From an uncultured Eubacteriales bacterium (lineage in GTDB: Bacteria; Bacillota; Clostridia; Oscillospirales; Oscillospiraceae): a stretch of 56,294 nt of DNA. Under the pieces are notes generated by a model. It worked only from the letters and a program-made list of their open reading frames with translations, was not told the origin of the DNA and ran no database searches. Positions 24,011 through 34,778 of the stretch are shown here, one piece after another. Both the position numbers and the translations under genes were made by a program. How positions within the stretch are numbered: position 1 is the first letter of the stretch; each line of letters opens with the position of its first letter. Where the stretch lies: NCBI GenBank assembly GCA_900315595.1, contig OMZQ01000009.1, forward strand, positions 1 through 56,294, given 5' to 3'.

Positions 24011-25984
24011 ATGCCAAACTATCAACGCTTTCAAACCATCTCCGCCGGCGCGCAGAACCGGTTCGACCCGGACAGCCCCGTCTGGGTCAGCCGCTACCGT
24101 CTGTCGCTCGACGCCGAGAGCGGCAAGCGCCTGCTGCAGGTGCGAATGGTCAACCTCTCTGATAAACGCCTGCGCCAGGTTTTCCTGCGCATCCGCTGCA
24201 TAGAGGCGGAGACCCGCAAGGTCACAACGCTGGAGATGATCCCCCTGCCTGCCGTCCTGGTTCTGCCCGGACGGGCCTTCGGCGACGACAAGATCGTTGA
24301 GATCACCCCGCCGGATATCAGCTTCGTGGAGGCCTTTGTCCAGCGCGTCGTCTTTTCCGACGGCACTACCTGGAACGAGGAGAGTCCCCATAACTATCTG
24401 GCCTTTGCCGCGCCGGTCCCGGTGAAGACCGACGACCCGGACTACCGGCTCTACCGCGAGCGGGCGGAGCAGGGCGGCGTCCGCAACAGCTACTATTTCC
24501 ACAGCCAGAAGGGCGTCTGGACCTGCACCTGCGGCCAGCCGAACGGCACGGCCTCCCTGCGCTGCGCCCACTGCGGCGCAGACCGCCTCTGGCTGGAGAA
24601 GAACATGGATCCCGAATACGCCGAGCCTGCGCCGGCCCAGCCCCCGGTCCAGAATCCTGCCCCGGCCCAGCCCGCCATGCCGATGGTCGTGCCCTTTATG
24701 ACCGCCCCGCCGGCACCGTACCCGGACTACCCGCTCTATCCGGACGCCCGGCCCGTTCCGCAGCCGGAGGAGGACGAAGAGGATTCCGACGAGGAGGACC
24801 AGACCTCCCATGCCGGACGCACGCTTGCCATTGCGCTGGCGGCGGTCTTGGCCCTCTGCATCGCCGTGTTCTGCGTTTTCAAGTTCCTGATGCCCTATCT
24901 GCGTTACCGGAACGCCCTGACCGCCCAGTCTGCGGGCGACTATCAGACCGCCGTTGCCATCTTCGAGGATCTGGGCGACTACAAGGACAGCGCGGACCGC
25001 ATCAATCAGATCGCGCTTCAGAAGGTCCGGGCCGCCATGTCCGCCCAGGACTATGCCGGCGCTCTGCAGCTCCTGGAGCCCATCCGTTCTCTGGAAGGCG
25101 CGGAGGCGCTGCGGGCGGACTGCATCTACAGTCTCGGCGTGCTGGCCTTCAATGACGGCGATCTCGACCGGGCTCAGGCCTACGTGGACCAGCTTGCGGC
25201 GGAGTACCCCGATTATGACGGTCTGCCCACCCTGCGTCAGTATTGCAGCTACAGTCTCGGCAACCGCCGCGCAGGCGAGGCCGCCGAGCTGACCGATCCG
25301 AACGAACGCATCCAGGCCTACGAGGATGCGATCTCCCGCTTTACCGAGGCGGGCGACTACTCCGACAGCGCCGACCGGATCCTCGAATGCCGCTTCCGCA
25401 TCGGCGTGGAGCAGATGAATGCGGAGCAATTCCCCGCCGCCATCGATACCTTCACCCAGCTTGGCGACTACAAGCAGAGCCGCGAATACCGCTCCGACTG
25501 CATGTTCCGCTACGCCCAGACGCATCTGGACGGTACGGATCAGACCGCCATCGACTACCTCGAAACGCTGAGCGCCGAAGGCTACGAAGGGGCGCAGGAG
25601 CTGCTCGACCGCCTGAACGGCATCGGCTTCCGTTTCAATCTCTCTCTGAGCGCGGCAGCCAGCGACGCTGAGGTCAGCGTCGTGGCCAACCTCAGCAGCC
25701 TCTATATCCACTATGAGGTCGCCCGCAGCAGCGGCAGCGCGGTCCTGATCCTGGCCCGCTACACCATGCCTGACGGACGGCAGGGAAGAGCTATTCTGAA
25801 CAGCGACGGCAGTGCCTCCGGCATGAAGCCTTGGGCCGCCATATTCCCCACGGACTGCACGACCAGCGGCTACGTCAGGGTCGAATTCTTTGACTCCGCA
25901 CGCGGCGAGGTCGAGCCGCTGCAGACCATCTCCTTTGAATACCGTTATCAGCAGTCCTCCCAGCCCGACTCCGGCAACGGATGA
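24011..25984 (+). CDS. Zinc-ribbon/TPR single-pass membrane protein
   Basis: 657 aa; specific function not recognised. Residues 1-165 form a soluble beta-rich domain. A zinc ribbon uses C172, C174, C185 and C188 (CTCGQPN, CAHCGA). A Pro/Ala-rich linker and an acidic stretch (253-264) lead to one transmembrane segment (271-294). The outer part has TPR-like repeats that recur as AGDYQTAVAIFEDLGDYKDSADR, with GDYSDSADR and GDYKQSREY later. A C-terminal beta domain follows. The start at 24011 is within 60 nt of the promoter; a frame extension upstream runs into the promoter and is rejected. It overlaps dus by ATGA. Confidence 0.82.
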   Translation: MPNYQRFQTISAGAQNRFDPDSPVWVSRYRLSLDAESGKRLLQVRMVNLSDKRLRQVFLRIRCIEAETRKVTTLEMIPLPAVLVLPGRAFGDDKIVEITPPDISFVEAFVQRVVFSDGTTWNEESPHNYLAFAAPVPVKTDDPDYRLYRERAEQGGVRNSYYFHSQKGVWTCTCGQPNGTASLRCAHCGADRLWLEKNMDPEYAEPAPAQPPVQNPAPAQPAMPMVVPFMTAPPAPYPDYPLYPDARPVPQPEEDEEDSDEEDQTSHAGRTLAIALAAVLALCIAVFCVFKFLMPYLRYRNALTAQSAGDYQTAVAIFEDLGDYKDSADRINQIALQKVRAAMSAQDYAGALQLLEPIRSLEGAEALRADCIYSLGVLAFNDGDLDRAQAYVDQLAAEYPDYDGLPTLRQYCSYSLGNRRAGEAAELTDPNERIQAYEDAISRFTEAGDYSDSADRILECRFRIGVEQMNAEQFPAAIDTFTQLGDYKQSREYRSDCMFRYAQTHLDGTDQTAIDYLETLSAEGYEGAQELLDRLNGIGFRFNLSLSAAASDAEVSVVANLSSLYIHYEVARSSGSAVLILARYTMPDGRQGRAILNSDGSASGMKPWAAIFPTDCTTSGYVRVEFFDSARGEVEPLQTISFEYRYQQSSQPDSGNG

Positions 25985-26985
25985 GACCTCTGCGCTATGC
26001 CTTCGCGCCGATGGAGGGCATCACCGGAAAGATCTTCCGCGAGATCCACGCGGCGCACTTTCCGGGGATCGACCGCTACTGCCTGCCCTTCTTTTCCCCG
26101 ACGGAGGTCCACGTGCTCACGCCCCGGCAGAAGCGGGAGCTGGAGCCGGGACCTTTGTCCTGTGCGCGTCTGCTGCCCCAGCTTTTGACGAAATCGGCGG
26201 ATGATTTCCTCTGGTGCGCCTCCGCCATTGCCGATCTCGGCTATGGGGAGATCAACCTGAACCTCGGCTGTCCCTCCGGCACCGTGGTCTCAAAGGGCAA
26301 GGGCGCGGGGATGCTCCGCGATCCTGACGCCCTGGATCGCTTTCTGGATGCCGTTTTCTCCCGTTGCCCGATCCCGATCTCGGTCAAGACGCGGATCGGG
26401 CTGGAGGAACCGGCGGAGTTTCCCGCGATCCTTGCGGTTTTGAACCGCTATCCGATCTGCGAGCTTACCGTCCACCCGCGCACGCGGCGCGAGCTCTACG
26501 CCGGTCCGGTCCACACGGAGGCCTTTGCAGAGGCGGTCCGGACTGCTGCCGCCCCGCTTTGCTGCAACGGGAACTTATTCACGCCTTCCTGCGTCCAAAG
26601 CGTAACGGAGGCCTTCCCGACGGTGGGCGGCGTGATGCTGGGCCGCGGTCTGCTGGCAGACCCGGCGCTCGCGGTCCGTTGCAAGGGCGGCGAACGGACC
26701 CGCGCGGACTTGCTCGCTTTCCACAACGACCTCTGCGCGGCCTATCTGACCGCGATGCACCCCAATCAGGCGGTGCTGCCCAAGCTCAAGGAGCTTTGGG
26801 CCTATCTGCGCCTCCTGTTTCCGGAGGACGGAAGCTGGAAGCAAATGAAAAAGTGTAAAACCTGGGCCGAGTTTTACCCGATCACCCAGGAGTTGTTACA
26901 AAACCGACCCCTGCTTGCGGAGGCGGATTTCCTGCGGATCGACCAGACCGAGGCTGCCGTCTGCACAGAAAACCACAGTCGTTAA
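25981..26985 (+). CDS. dus: tRNA-dihydrouridine synthase
   Basis: 334 aa TIM-barrel flavoprotein. FAPMEGITG at the N-terminus, catalytic Cys97 in NLNLGCPSG, SVKTRIG, TVHPRTR and the FMN-phosphate loop MLGRGLLADP. It reduces specific uridines in tRNA loops with NAD(P)H. It overlaps the upstream membrane protein by 4 bp and is followed by the zinc-ribbon gene after 21 bp, so it sits in an operon of otherwise membrane proteins. Which subfamily (DusA/B/C) is not clear. Confidence 0.93.
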   Translation: MRPLRYAFAPMEGITGKIFREIHAAHFPGIDRYCLPFFSPTEVHVLTPRQKRELEPGPLSCARLLPQLLTKSADDFLWCASAIADLGYGEINLNLGCPSGTVVSKGKGAGMLRDPDALDRFLDAVFSRCPIPISVKTRIGLEEPAEFPAILAVLNRYPICELTVHPRTRRELYAGPVHTEAFAEAVRTAAAPLCCNGNLFTPSCVQSVTEAFPTVGGVMLGRGLLADPALAVRCKGGERTRADLLAFHNDLCAAYLTAMHPNQAVLPKLKELWAYLRLLFPEDGSWKQMKKCKTWAEFYPITQELLQNRPLLAEADFLRIDQTEAAVCTENHSR

Positions 26986-27006
26986 CAAACAAAAGGAGGA
27001 TTCCCC

Positions 27007-28704
27007 ATGTTTTGCCCACAATGCGGAAAGCAAATCCCGGACCAGTCCAAATTCTGCCCCGGCTGCGGCGCAACGCTGACGGACGCGGTGAAGGCCGCCG
27101 TCCAGCAGCCCCAGTCCTTTGAACAGCCGGCGCAGCCCCAGACCTACGCCCAGCCCTATGACCAGCAGGCCTACGCGCAGCAGCAGGCTTACGCGCAGCA
27201 GCAGGCTTACGCCCAGCAGCAGGCCTACGCCCAGCAGCAGACCTACGCCCAGCAGCAGACCTACGCCCAGCCGGGCTACGATCCCTATGCCGCCCCCGTT
27301 GCGGTGCAGACCAGAAAGAAGAAGTCCAAGAAGCCGCTGTTTATCACCATCGGCGCCCTCGTTGCCGTGGCGGCTCTCGTCGTCGGCGCATGGCTGCTCT
27401 TCTTCCGCGGCAATTCCTTTGACGGCCCCCTCGGCCCGATGCTTGAGGCTGCCGACAAGTCCCTGGCCGCTCTGGAGGACTACACCGACGAGCTGCCCAA
27501 CCTGAACAAGATCGTGGAAAACCTCCGCGCGTTCGAGAACTCCGAAACTGCCCGCGTCTCCTTCACCATGGACGGTGAATCCAGTTGGGGCGGAAAGAAA
27601 ACGATCAATTTCGGCCTCAAAATGGATCGGGATGCCGGCCGGTATCAGCTCGACCTGACCGTCAACGTGCCCAACGGCGAGTACGGAACGTCCAAGCTTC
27701 CCGTTTCCGTCTACGTTGACGGCGAGAATCTCCTGCTTGCCAGTGAACCGCTGCTCGGCGACGAGGTTCTGAGCCTGCCGCTCAAGGACTTCGGCAAGGA
27801 GTGGAACAAGTCCCCGCTGGCTGCCATCACCGGCGTCAAGCTGCCCGAAACCCTTTCCATCCCCGAGCTGACCTCGGATTCCGTGCCGAAGATGCTGGAA
27901 AAGACCTTCGGGGACGACTGGGAGGAGTTTGAAGAGAGCGTTGAGATGACGGAGGATAAAAACGACAAGCGCTTCTCCGACCTGGGCACCGCTTACGTCG
28001 TCAAGTACGACGAGAAGCTGCTGGAGGATCTGGCCGAAACAGCGGAGAAAAACCTTGAAACCCTCTCCGACATTGAGGAGCCCAGCGATCTGGAGAAGAT
28101 CGACTTTGAAGAAGTGATCGCCAGCGCCATCGTGATGGGCATTCAGGAAGCTGCCGGTCAGATCGAGGAGCTGACCTACTGCACGAACGACGACTGCATG
28201 GTCGGCCTCTACGTGAAGACGGAGGACGGCGATTTTGAACTCCGCCTCGAGGGCGAGAAAAATCCCTGGGAGGATATCGTTTTCAACGCGGACGGCGAGA
28301 AGGGCAGGATCACGACCAAGATCTCCAACGGTGAACTGACCATTACCGGCATGAACCCCGACTACCCGGAGGAGGCAGTCACCATCACCTACCGGGATTC
28401 TGACGGCTCCATCACGCTTTCGCACGGCGGCGACGACATCAGCGATGCGGACGTCAATCTGGTTCCCACCGACGACGGCTTCCGCCTGATTACCAAGAGC
28501 AGTTGGGGCGAAGAGGACTACTACACCAACTCCTCCGAAACCATCGAATTCTCCACCGACGTCGGCTCGATCTCCGCGCCCGCCGGAAAGGTGACCAATC
28601 TGCTCTCCCTGAGCGTGCCGGAGCTTCAGGCGCTTGCACAGCGGATCTCCCAAAACGCATCCGGCCTTGAGATCTTCGGCGATCTCTTCGATGATATCTT
28701 CTGA
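27007..28704 (+). CDS. Zinc-ribbon membrane protein with Tyr-Ala-Gln repeat linker (paralog 1)
   Basis: 565 aa, function unknown. An N-terminal zinc ribbon (C3, C6, C17, C20) is followed by a Tyr/Gln/Ala repeat linker (about 47-90), a basic stop (RKKKSKK) and one transmembrane segment (111-133). Residues 134-565 face outward. This region contains a lipoprotein-like beta-sheet series and a GEKNPWED motif shared with the next gene. A strong AAAGGAGG site precedes the ATG. It is probably cotranscribed with dus. The next gene is a diverged copy with the same layout. Confidence 0.85.
   Translation: MFCPQCGKQIPDQSKFCPGCGATLTDAVKAAVQQPQSFEQPAQPQTYAQPYDQQAYAQQQAYAQQQAYAQQQAYAQQQTYAQQQTYAQPGYDPYAAPVAVQTRKKKSKKPLFITIGALVAVAALVVGAWLLFFRGNSFDGPLGPMLEAADKSLAALEDYTDELPNLNKIVENLRAFENSETARVSFTMDGESSWGGKKTINFGLKMDRDAGRYQLDLTVNVPNGEYGTSKLPVSVYVDGENLLLASEPLLGDEVLSLPLKDFGKEWNKSPLAAITGVKLPETLSIPELTSDSVPKMLEKTFGDDWEEFEESVEMTEDKNDKRFSDLGTAYVVKYDEKLLEDLAETAEKNLETLSDIEEPSDLEKIDFEEVIASAIVMGIQEAAGQIEELTYCTNDDCMVGLYVKTEDGDFELRLEGEKNPWEDIVFNADGEKGRITTKISNGELTITGMNPDYPEEAVTITYRDSDGSITLSHGGDDISDADVNLVPTDDGFRLITKSSWGEEDYYTNSSETIEFSTDVGSISAPAGKVTNLLSLSVPELQALAQRISQNASGLEIFGDLFDDIF
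27172..27261 (+). repeat. Five 18-bp tandem repeats coding Tyr-Ala-Gln-Gln-Gln-Ala/Thr
   Basis: Units begin TACGC[G/C]CAGCAGCAG and repeat five times in frame, with silent differences only apart from GCT/GCC versus ACC in the last codon. Confidence 0.92.
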
Positions 28705-28763
28705 TTCGCCGTTCGTTCCCATTCCCACACGGTATCCCAAACACAGGAAAAGGAGGACTACTT

Positions 28764-30824
28764 ATGTTCTGTCCACACTGCGGAAAGCAGATCCCGGATG
28801 GCTCCAAATTCTGCACCGCCTGCGGTGCCGTACTGACTGACGAGGTCCGTGCTGCGGTTCAGCAGCCTCAGCAGAGCGATCCCCAGCCCTATGAGCAGCA
28901 GGGCTACGCCCAGCAGCCCTATGAGCAGCAGGGCTACGCCCAGCAGCCCTATGCCCAGCAGCCCTATGCGCAGCAGGGCTACGTCCAGCAGGCCTACGCG
29001 CAGCCGGGCTACGATCCCTACGCCGCTCCGGCTGCGGTAGAGACCAAAAAGAAGAAGTCCAAGAAGCCCCTGTTCATCACCCTCGGCGCTCTTGTCCTGG
29101 TTGCGGCCCTGGCGGTCGGCGCCTGGTTCCTCTTCTTCCGCAACAAGGGCAATTCCTTCGAAGGCCCCCTCGCCCCCATGATGGAGGCCGCCGACAAGTC
29201 CATGGCGGCTCTGGAGGACTACACCAAGGATCTGCCCAACCTGAACAAGATCGTGGAAAACGTCCGCGAGATGGAAAAAGCCGGGAAGGTTCACCTCGGC
29301 ATGAGCGCAAACGCCACGGGCAGTAAAATCGATCTCGGTATGGATCTGGACGCAGACCAGGGCAAGTATAAGCTGAGCGTGAACCTGAACGCGCCCGGCG
29401 CAAACGGCGAAGCCGTTCAGATCCCGCTGACGGTCTTCCTGGACAACGAGCAGCTTCTGCTCGCCTGCGAGCCCCTGTTTGGCGACGAGATGCTGAGCCT
29501 GCCGCTCAAGGATTTCGGCAAGCAGTGGAACCAGTCGGCATTTGCTGCGGCCACCGGCGTCAAGCTGCCTGAGGATCTGTCCATGCCCGAGCTGACCAAG
29601 GACTCCCTGCCCAAGATGCTGGAAAAGGTCTTCGGCGACGAGTGGAAGGCCTTCACCGACAGCGTCAAGATGACCGAGGACAAGAACGATACCCGCTTCT
29701 CCGGCCTCGGCACGACCTATACCGTCTCTTATGACAAGGATAAGCTGAACTCGCTGGCGGAAAAGGCGCAGGCCAATCTGGATCAGCTCACGCAGATGGA
29801 GGATCCCAGCGCACTGCAAAACCTTGATCTGGAGAAGCTGCTCGCCAGCGCCTATCTGGCAGCGATCCGGCAGAGCGCCGAATCGATCGAGGATCTGCGC
29901 TACTGCATCGACGGCGAAGAGCGGATGGTCGCCCTCTACGCCAAGGGAGACGGCAATGAGGTCGAGCTCCGTCTGGACGGCGAAAAGAACCCCTGGGAGC
30001 ACGCCGTGATCCAGGCCAACGGCGAGACCATTGAGATCGCCTCCAAGATTGCCGACGGCAAGCTGACCCTGACCGCAACCAATCGGAATGAGCCGGACCA
30101 CGCCATCGGTTTCACCTATCAGGATTCTGACGGTGCGATCACGGTCCTCCAGGACAACGAAAGCCAGAACAACGAAAGCCAGGGTCAGCCGTTTGAAGCC
30201 ATTGCCGGCGGCGTTGTGAGTATGGACTACAAGCTGGTTCCCGCAGACGGCGGCTTCCGCCTTTCGGCAACCGGCAAGGATGAATCCTCGGAGCAGAGCA
30301 TCGTCATGGACGTCACCGGCAAGCCTGCCGATCTCAACACGCCCACCGGAAAGACGACCAACGTTCTCTCCCTGTCCCTTCCCGAGCTTCAGGAACTTGC
30401 CAATCGGGTCACGGCCAACGCATCCAAGCTTGAAGCGCTCGGGAGCATTTTCACTTCCATCGGAGGCGGCAGCGGCTATGCCACAGCAGAGGGCGAAGTT
30501 GCGGGGCACTACGTGGTCGATCTGGATGCTCTGATCGAATCGATGAAGGCGTCCGGGGAGGTCGAAGGTATGAGCGACGAGATGCTCCGGTCTGCGCTGG
30601 AGTCCGCCGGCATGAGCGAAGATACGATCACCCTCGACATCAGCGAGGACGGCACCTTCACGATGAACTTCATGGACGAAAACATCGAAGGCACCTGGGA
30701 GATGGACGGCTCCGCTCTGACTCTGACCGCAGATGACGAGCCGTTGCAAGTCACCTATGCCGACGGCGTGATTACCATGGCAGGAGGCGAAATCGGCATG
30801 GATCTGGTCTTCATCCGGAAATAA
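28764..30824 (+). CDS. Zinc-ribbon membrane protein with Tyr-Gln repeat linker (paralog 2)
   Basis: 686 aa, homologous to the preceding gene: zinc ribbon (C3, C6, C17, C20), a repeat linker (about 42-84), a transmembrane segment (102-126), then an outer domain with the same FGDEMLSLPLKDFGK and GEKNPWE landmarks. It has about 110 extra residues at the C-terminus (from about 577: GHYVVDLDAL, then GTWEMDGSALTLTADDE), which look like a small lipocalin-type beta domain. Function unknown. A ribosome site (AAAAGGAGG) precedes it; a T-rich terminator follows. Confidence 0.85.
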   Translation: MFCPHCGKQIPDGSKFCTACGAVLTDEVRAAVQQPQQSDPQPYEQQGYAQQPYEQQGYAQQPYAQQPYAQQGYVQQAYAQPGYDPYAAPAAVETKKKKSKKPLFITLGALVLVAALAVGAWFLFFRNKGNSFEGPLAPMMEAADKSMAALEDYTKDLPNLNKIVENVREMEKAGKVHLGMSANATGSKIDLGMDLDADQGKYKLSVNLNAPGANGEAVQIPLTVFLDNEQLLLACEPLFGDEMLSLPLKDFGKQWNQSAFAAATGVKLPEDLSMPELTKDSLPKMLEKVFGDEWKAFTDSVKMTEDKNDTRFSGLGTTYTVSYDKDKLNSLAEKAQANLDQLTQMEDPSALQNLDLEKLLASAYLAAIRQSAESIEDLRYCIDGEERMVALYAKGDGNEVELRLDGEKNPWEHAVIQANGETIEIASKIADGKLTLTATNRNEPDHAIGFTYQDSDGAITVLQDNESQNNESQGQPFEAIAGGVVSMDYKLVPADGGFRLSATGKDESSEQSIVMDVTGKPADLNTPTGKTTNVLSLSLPELQELANRVTANASKLEALGSIFTSIGGGSGYATAEGEVAGHYVVDLDALIESMKASGEVEGMSDEMLRSALESAGMSEDTITLDISEDGTFTMNFMDENIEGTWEMDGSALTLTADDEPLQVTYADGVITMAGGEIGMDLVFIRK
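28891..29010 (+). repeat. 15-bp tandem repeats coding Tyr-x-Gln-Gln-Gly/Pro/Ala
   Basis: Eight 15-bp units. The first two pairs form two identical 30-bp copies (28891-28920 and 28921-28950). The unit length differs from that of the upstream paralog (18 bp), so the two arrays expanded separately. Confidence 0.92.
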
Positions 30825-30836
30825 TCCTGCGTTCGC

Positions 30837-30876
30837 CAAAATCAAAACCACCACTTCCGTGGTGGTTTTGATTTTG
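30837..30876 (+). terminator. Intrinsic terminator
   Basis: CAAAATCAAAACCACCAC, TTCC loop and its complement GTGGTGGTTTTGATTTTG. The 3' arm itself is T-rich. Confidence 0.85.
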
Positions 30877-30908
30877 GAAAAATTTTTCTGCATTTTCCAC
30901 AAATTTTC

Positions 30909-30937
30909 TTGACTATTTTCGTGGAAGCTGTTATAAT
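30909..30937 (+). promoter_or_regulatory. Sigma-A promoter of the str (ribosomal) operon
   Basis: TTGACT (30909-30914), 17 bp, TATAAT (30932-30937); close to consensus, as expected for a strongly expressed operon. Confidence 0.88.
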
Positions 30938-30967
30938 ACGAATCTGCGTGGGCTTCTATGCCCAAAT

Positions 30968-31030
30968 GCGCCCTTTTTATGCTGTCTGATGGGAAAAAGC
31001 CTTCTTTTGATCCGTGACAGCATGAGGCGC
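30968..31030 (+). other. Structured leader hairpin upstream of the L7Ae-like gene
   Basis: GCGCC (30968-30972) pairs with GGCGC (31026-31030), and ATGCTGTC (30979-30986) pairs perfectly with GACAGCAT (31016-31023). Inside is an AAAAG/CTTTT hairpin. A 19-codon ORF (30958-31017, beginning MPKCALFML) overlaps it, but its ribosome site is weak. The rest of the 30944-31127 leader has no gene. Confidence 0.65.
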
Positions 31031-31127
31031 TTTCCGGTATGACGTGCCGGAACGGCTGCGTGAAGCGCAGCACAATTCAATGAACCCTTTCATTGGATGC
31101 AGGATCAGATTCCCGGAGGTGCGAAGG

Positions 31128-31379
31128 TTGCTCAGCGAGCTGAAAAATTCCCCGAAGGTCGTCGGCGTCAAGCAGCTTCGCAAGGCACTGAACAGGGGAG
31201 AGCTCCTGCGCGTCTTCCTGGCCTCCGACGCCGATCCGGCGCTCACGGCTCCCATCGCGGAGCAGGCTGAGGCCGAAGGCGTTCGGGTCGATTGGGTTTC
31301 CACCATGCGCGAGCTCGGCGCGGCCTGCGGCATTGCCGTCGGGGCCAGCGCGGCGGGGCTGCGCAGACCGGAAGGCTGA
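31128..31379 (+). CDS. L7Ae/YbxF-type ribosomal RNA-binding protein
   Basis: 83 aa from TTG at 31128, which follows GGAGGTG with good spacing; upstream ATGs in the same frame would add 28 residues of unrelated leader. VVGVKQLRKALNRGELLRVFLASDADP and CGIAVGASAAG are the L7Ae-family core; VKQ and the GAACGIAVGA end resemble bacterial YbxF/YlxQ proteins that bind kink-turn RNA. In Firmicutes this gene commonly sits just before rpsL, as here. Its precise role in translation is unsettled. Confidence 0.88.
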   Translation: MLSELKNSPKVVGVKQLRKALNRGELLRVFLASDADPALTAPIAEQAEAEGVRVDWVSTMRELGAACGIAVGASAAGLRRPEG

Positions 31380-31406
31380 GGCTTTCCGTTTCCATTCGTC
31401 GTCTGC

Positions 31407-31452
31407 GGAATCAAATCTTTGATTCCCGGATATAATAACCGGGCAAGCCCGG
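31407..31452 (+). other. Two hairpins in the rpsL leader
   Basis: GGAATCAA-ATCT-TTGATTCC (31407-31426) and CCGGGC-AA-GCCCGG (31439-31452), the second followed by AATTTTC. A TATAAT at 31430-31436 lacks a good -35. They could modulate expression between the L7Ae-like gene and rpsL. Confidence 0.45.
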
Positions 31453-31476
31453 AATTTTCAAGGAAAGGAGACAAAT

Positions 31477-31902
31477 ATGCCTACTTTTAACCAGCTGGTT
31501 CGCAAGGGCCGCGAGATGTCCACCTACAAGTCCACCGCTCCCGCCCTGCAGAAGGGTATGAACACCATCAAGAACCACACCACCGATCTGCCGTCCCCCC
31601 AGAAGAGAGGCGTCTGCACCGCTGTCCGTACCTCCACCCCCAAGAAGCCGAACTCCGCGCTCCGTAAGATCGCCCGTGTTCGTCTGACCAACGGCTACGA
31701 GGTCACCGCCTACATTCCCGGCGAAGGCCACAACCTGCAGGAGCACTCCGTGGTTATGATCCGCGGCGGTCGTGTTAAGGACCTCCCCGGCGTTCGTTAC
31801 CACATCATCCGCGGTACGCTCGATACCCAGGGCGTTCAGGGCAGAATGCAGGCCCGTTCCAAGTACGGCGCCAAGCGGCCCAAGGCTGCCAAGAAGAAGT
31901 AA
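31477..31902 (+). CDS. rpsL: Small ribosomal subunit protein uS12
   Basis: 141 aa. [13 protein letters not shown], then [20 protein letters not shown] and the [26 protein letters not shown] decoding-loop region. Lysines in PKKPNSA and the GGRVKD loop are the wild-type residues at positions linked with streptomycin resistance. The insert [13 protein letters not shown] is intact. AAAGGAG precedes the ATG. Second gene of the str operon. Confidence 0.97.
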   Translation: MPTFNQLVRKGREMSTYKSTAPALQKGMNTIKNHTTDLPSPQKRGVCTAVRTSTPKKPNSALRKIARVRLTNGYEVTAYIPGEGHNLQEHSVVMIRGGRVKDLPGVRYHIIRGTLDTQGVQGRMQARSKYGAKRPKAAKKK

Positions 31903-31984
31903 TTCTTCACCCGCACAATGAAATTTTTGCCTTGTGACAAGGCAAGACCCTTGCCATGAGTTGATATAGATCGTCGGATCTGTA

Positions 31985-32037
31985 CGCCTCAGGCAAGCAC
32001 CGACAGAGGGTGAAAGTCCCCCTGAAGTACCTATGAA
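31985..32037 (+). other. Structured spacer between rpsL and rpsG
   Basis: GTAC (31982-31985) pairs with GTAC near 32029, CAGG with CCTG, and GGG-TGAAAGT-CCC forms an inner hairpin. Upstream, GGCAAG and CTTGCC also pair. The 164-bp spacer is long for this operon and could be an S7 control site. Confidence 0.45.
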
Positions 32038-32066
32038 ATCATTATTATATGAAGGAGGGAAGCGAA

Positions 32067-32537
32067 GTGCCCAGAAGAGGTAATGTTCCCAAGAGAGAAG
32101 TTCTCCCGGATCCGATTTACAATTCCGTTCTGGTTACCAAGCTCGTCAACAGCATCATGCTCGACGGCAAGAAGGGCGTTGCCCAGAAGGTCGTCTACGG
32201 TGCCTTTGAACTTGTCGAACAGAAAACCGGCAAAAACGGTTTAGAGGCGTTCCAGCAGGCGATGGAAAACATCATGCCCGCTCTGGAAGTCAAGTCCCGC
32301 CGCGTCGGCGGCGCCACCTACCAGGTTCCTCTGGAGGTCAAGCCCGAACGTCGTCAGACGCTCGGCCTGCGTTGGATCACCACCTATTCCCGCAAGCGCA
32401 GCGAGAAGACCATGCGCGAGCGCCTGGCCGGTGAGATCATGGACGCCTGCAACAACACCGGCGCGTCCGTGAAGAAGCGCGAAGATACCCACAAGATGGC
32501 GGAAGCCAACAAGGCTTTCTCCCACTTCCGCTGGTAA
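32067..32537 (+). CDS. rpsG: Small ribosomal subunit protein uS7
   Basis: 156 aa from GTG at 32067, matching the usual bacterial S7 length exactly. AGGAGGG lies just upstream; a longer ATG reading would contain this ribosome site. [33 protein letters not shown] and the C-terminal [15 protein letters not shown] are typical. It organises the 3' major domain of 16S rRNA and the E site. It precedes fusA by 33 bp. Confidence 0.97.
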   Translation: MPRRGNVPKREVLPDPIYNSVLVTKLVNSIMLDGKKGVAQKVVYGAFELVEQKTGKNGLEAFQQAMENIMPALEVKSRRVGGATYQVPLEVKPERRQTLGLRWITTYSRKRSEKTMRERLAGEIMDACNNTGASVKKREDTHKMAEANKAFSHFRW

Positions 32538-32570
32538 TTACCGCCCCGATCGGAACAAAGGAGTTGTACC

Positions 32571-34649
<2,079 letters not shown>

Positions 34650-34688
34650 GCAATGTTGAAAATTCTCGGCATTTTCAAAAAATAATGC

Positions 34689-34717
34689 TTGTATTTTCAG
34701 GCGACATGTTGTAAAAT
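34689..34717 (+). promoter_or_regulatory. Separate promoter for tuf
   Basis: TTGTAT (34689-34694), 17 bp, TAAAAT (34712-34717) in the 129-bp fusA-tuf spacer, so tuf can be expressed beyond the level of the operon. Confidence 0.7.
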
Positions 34718-34778
34718 GCATTATGTCTGAATATATGGGCAAGTCATTGACTTACAACTTTACAGGAGGAAAACATCC

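Noticed and set aside
31990..32037. GGTGAAAGTCCC resembling a group II intron start
   Set aside because: No reverse transcriptase, no intron domains and only about 160 bp are available; it is more likely a leader hairpin.
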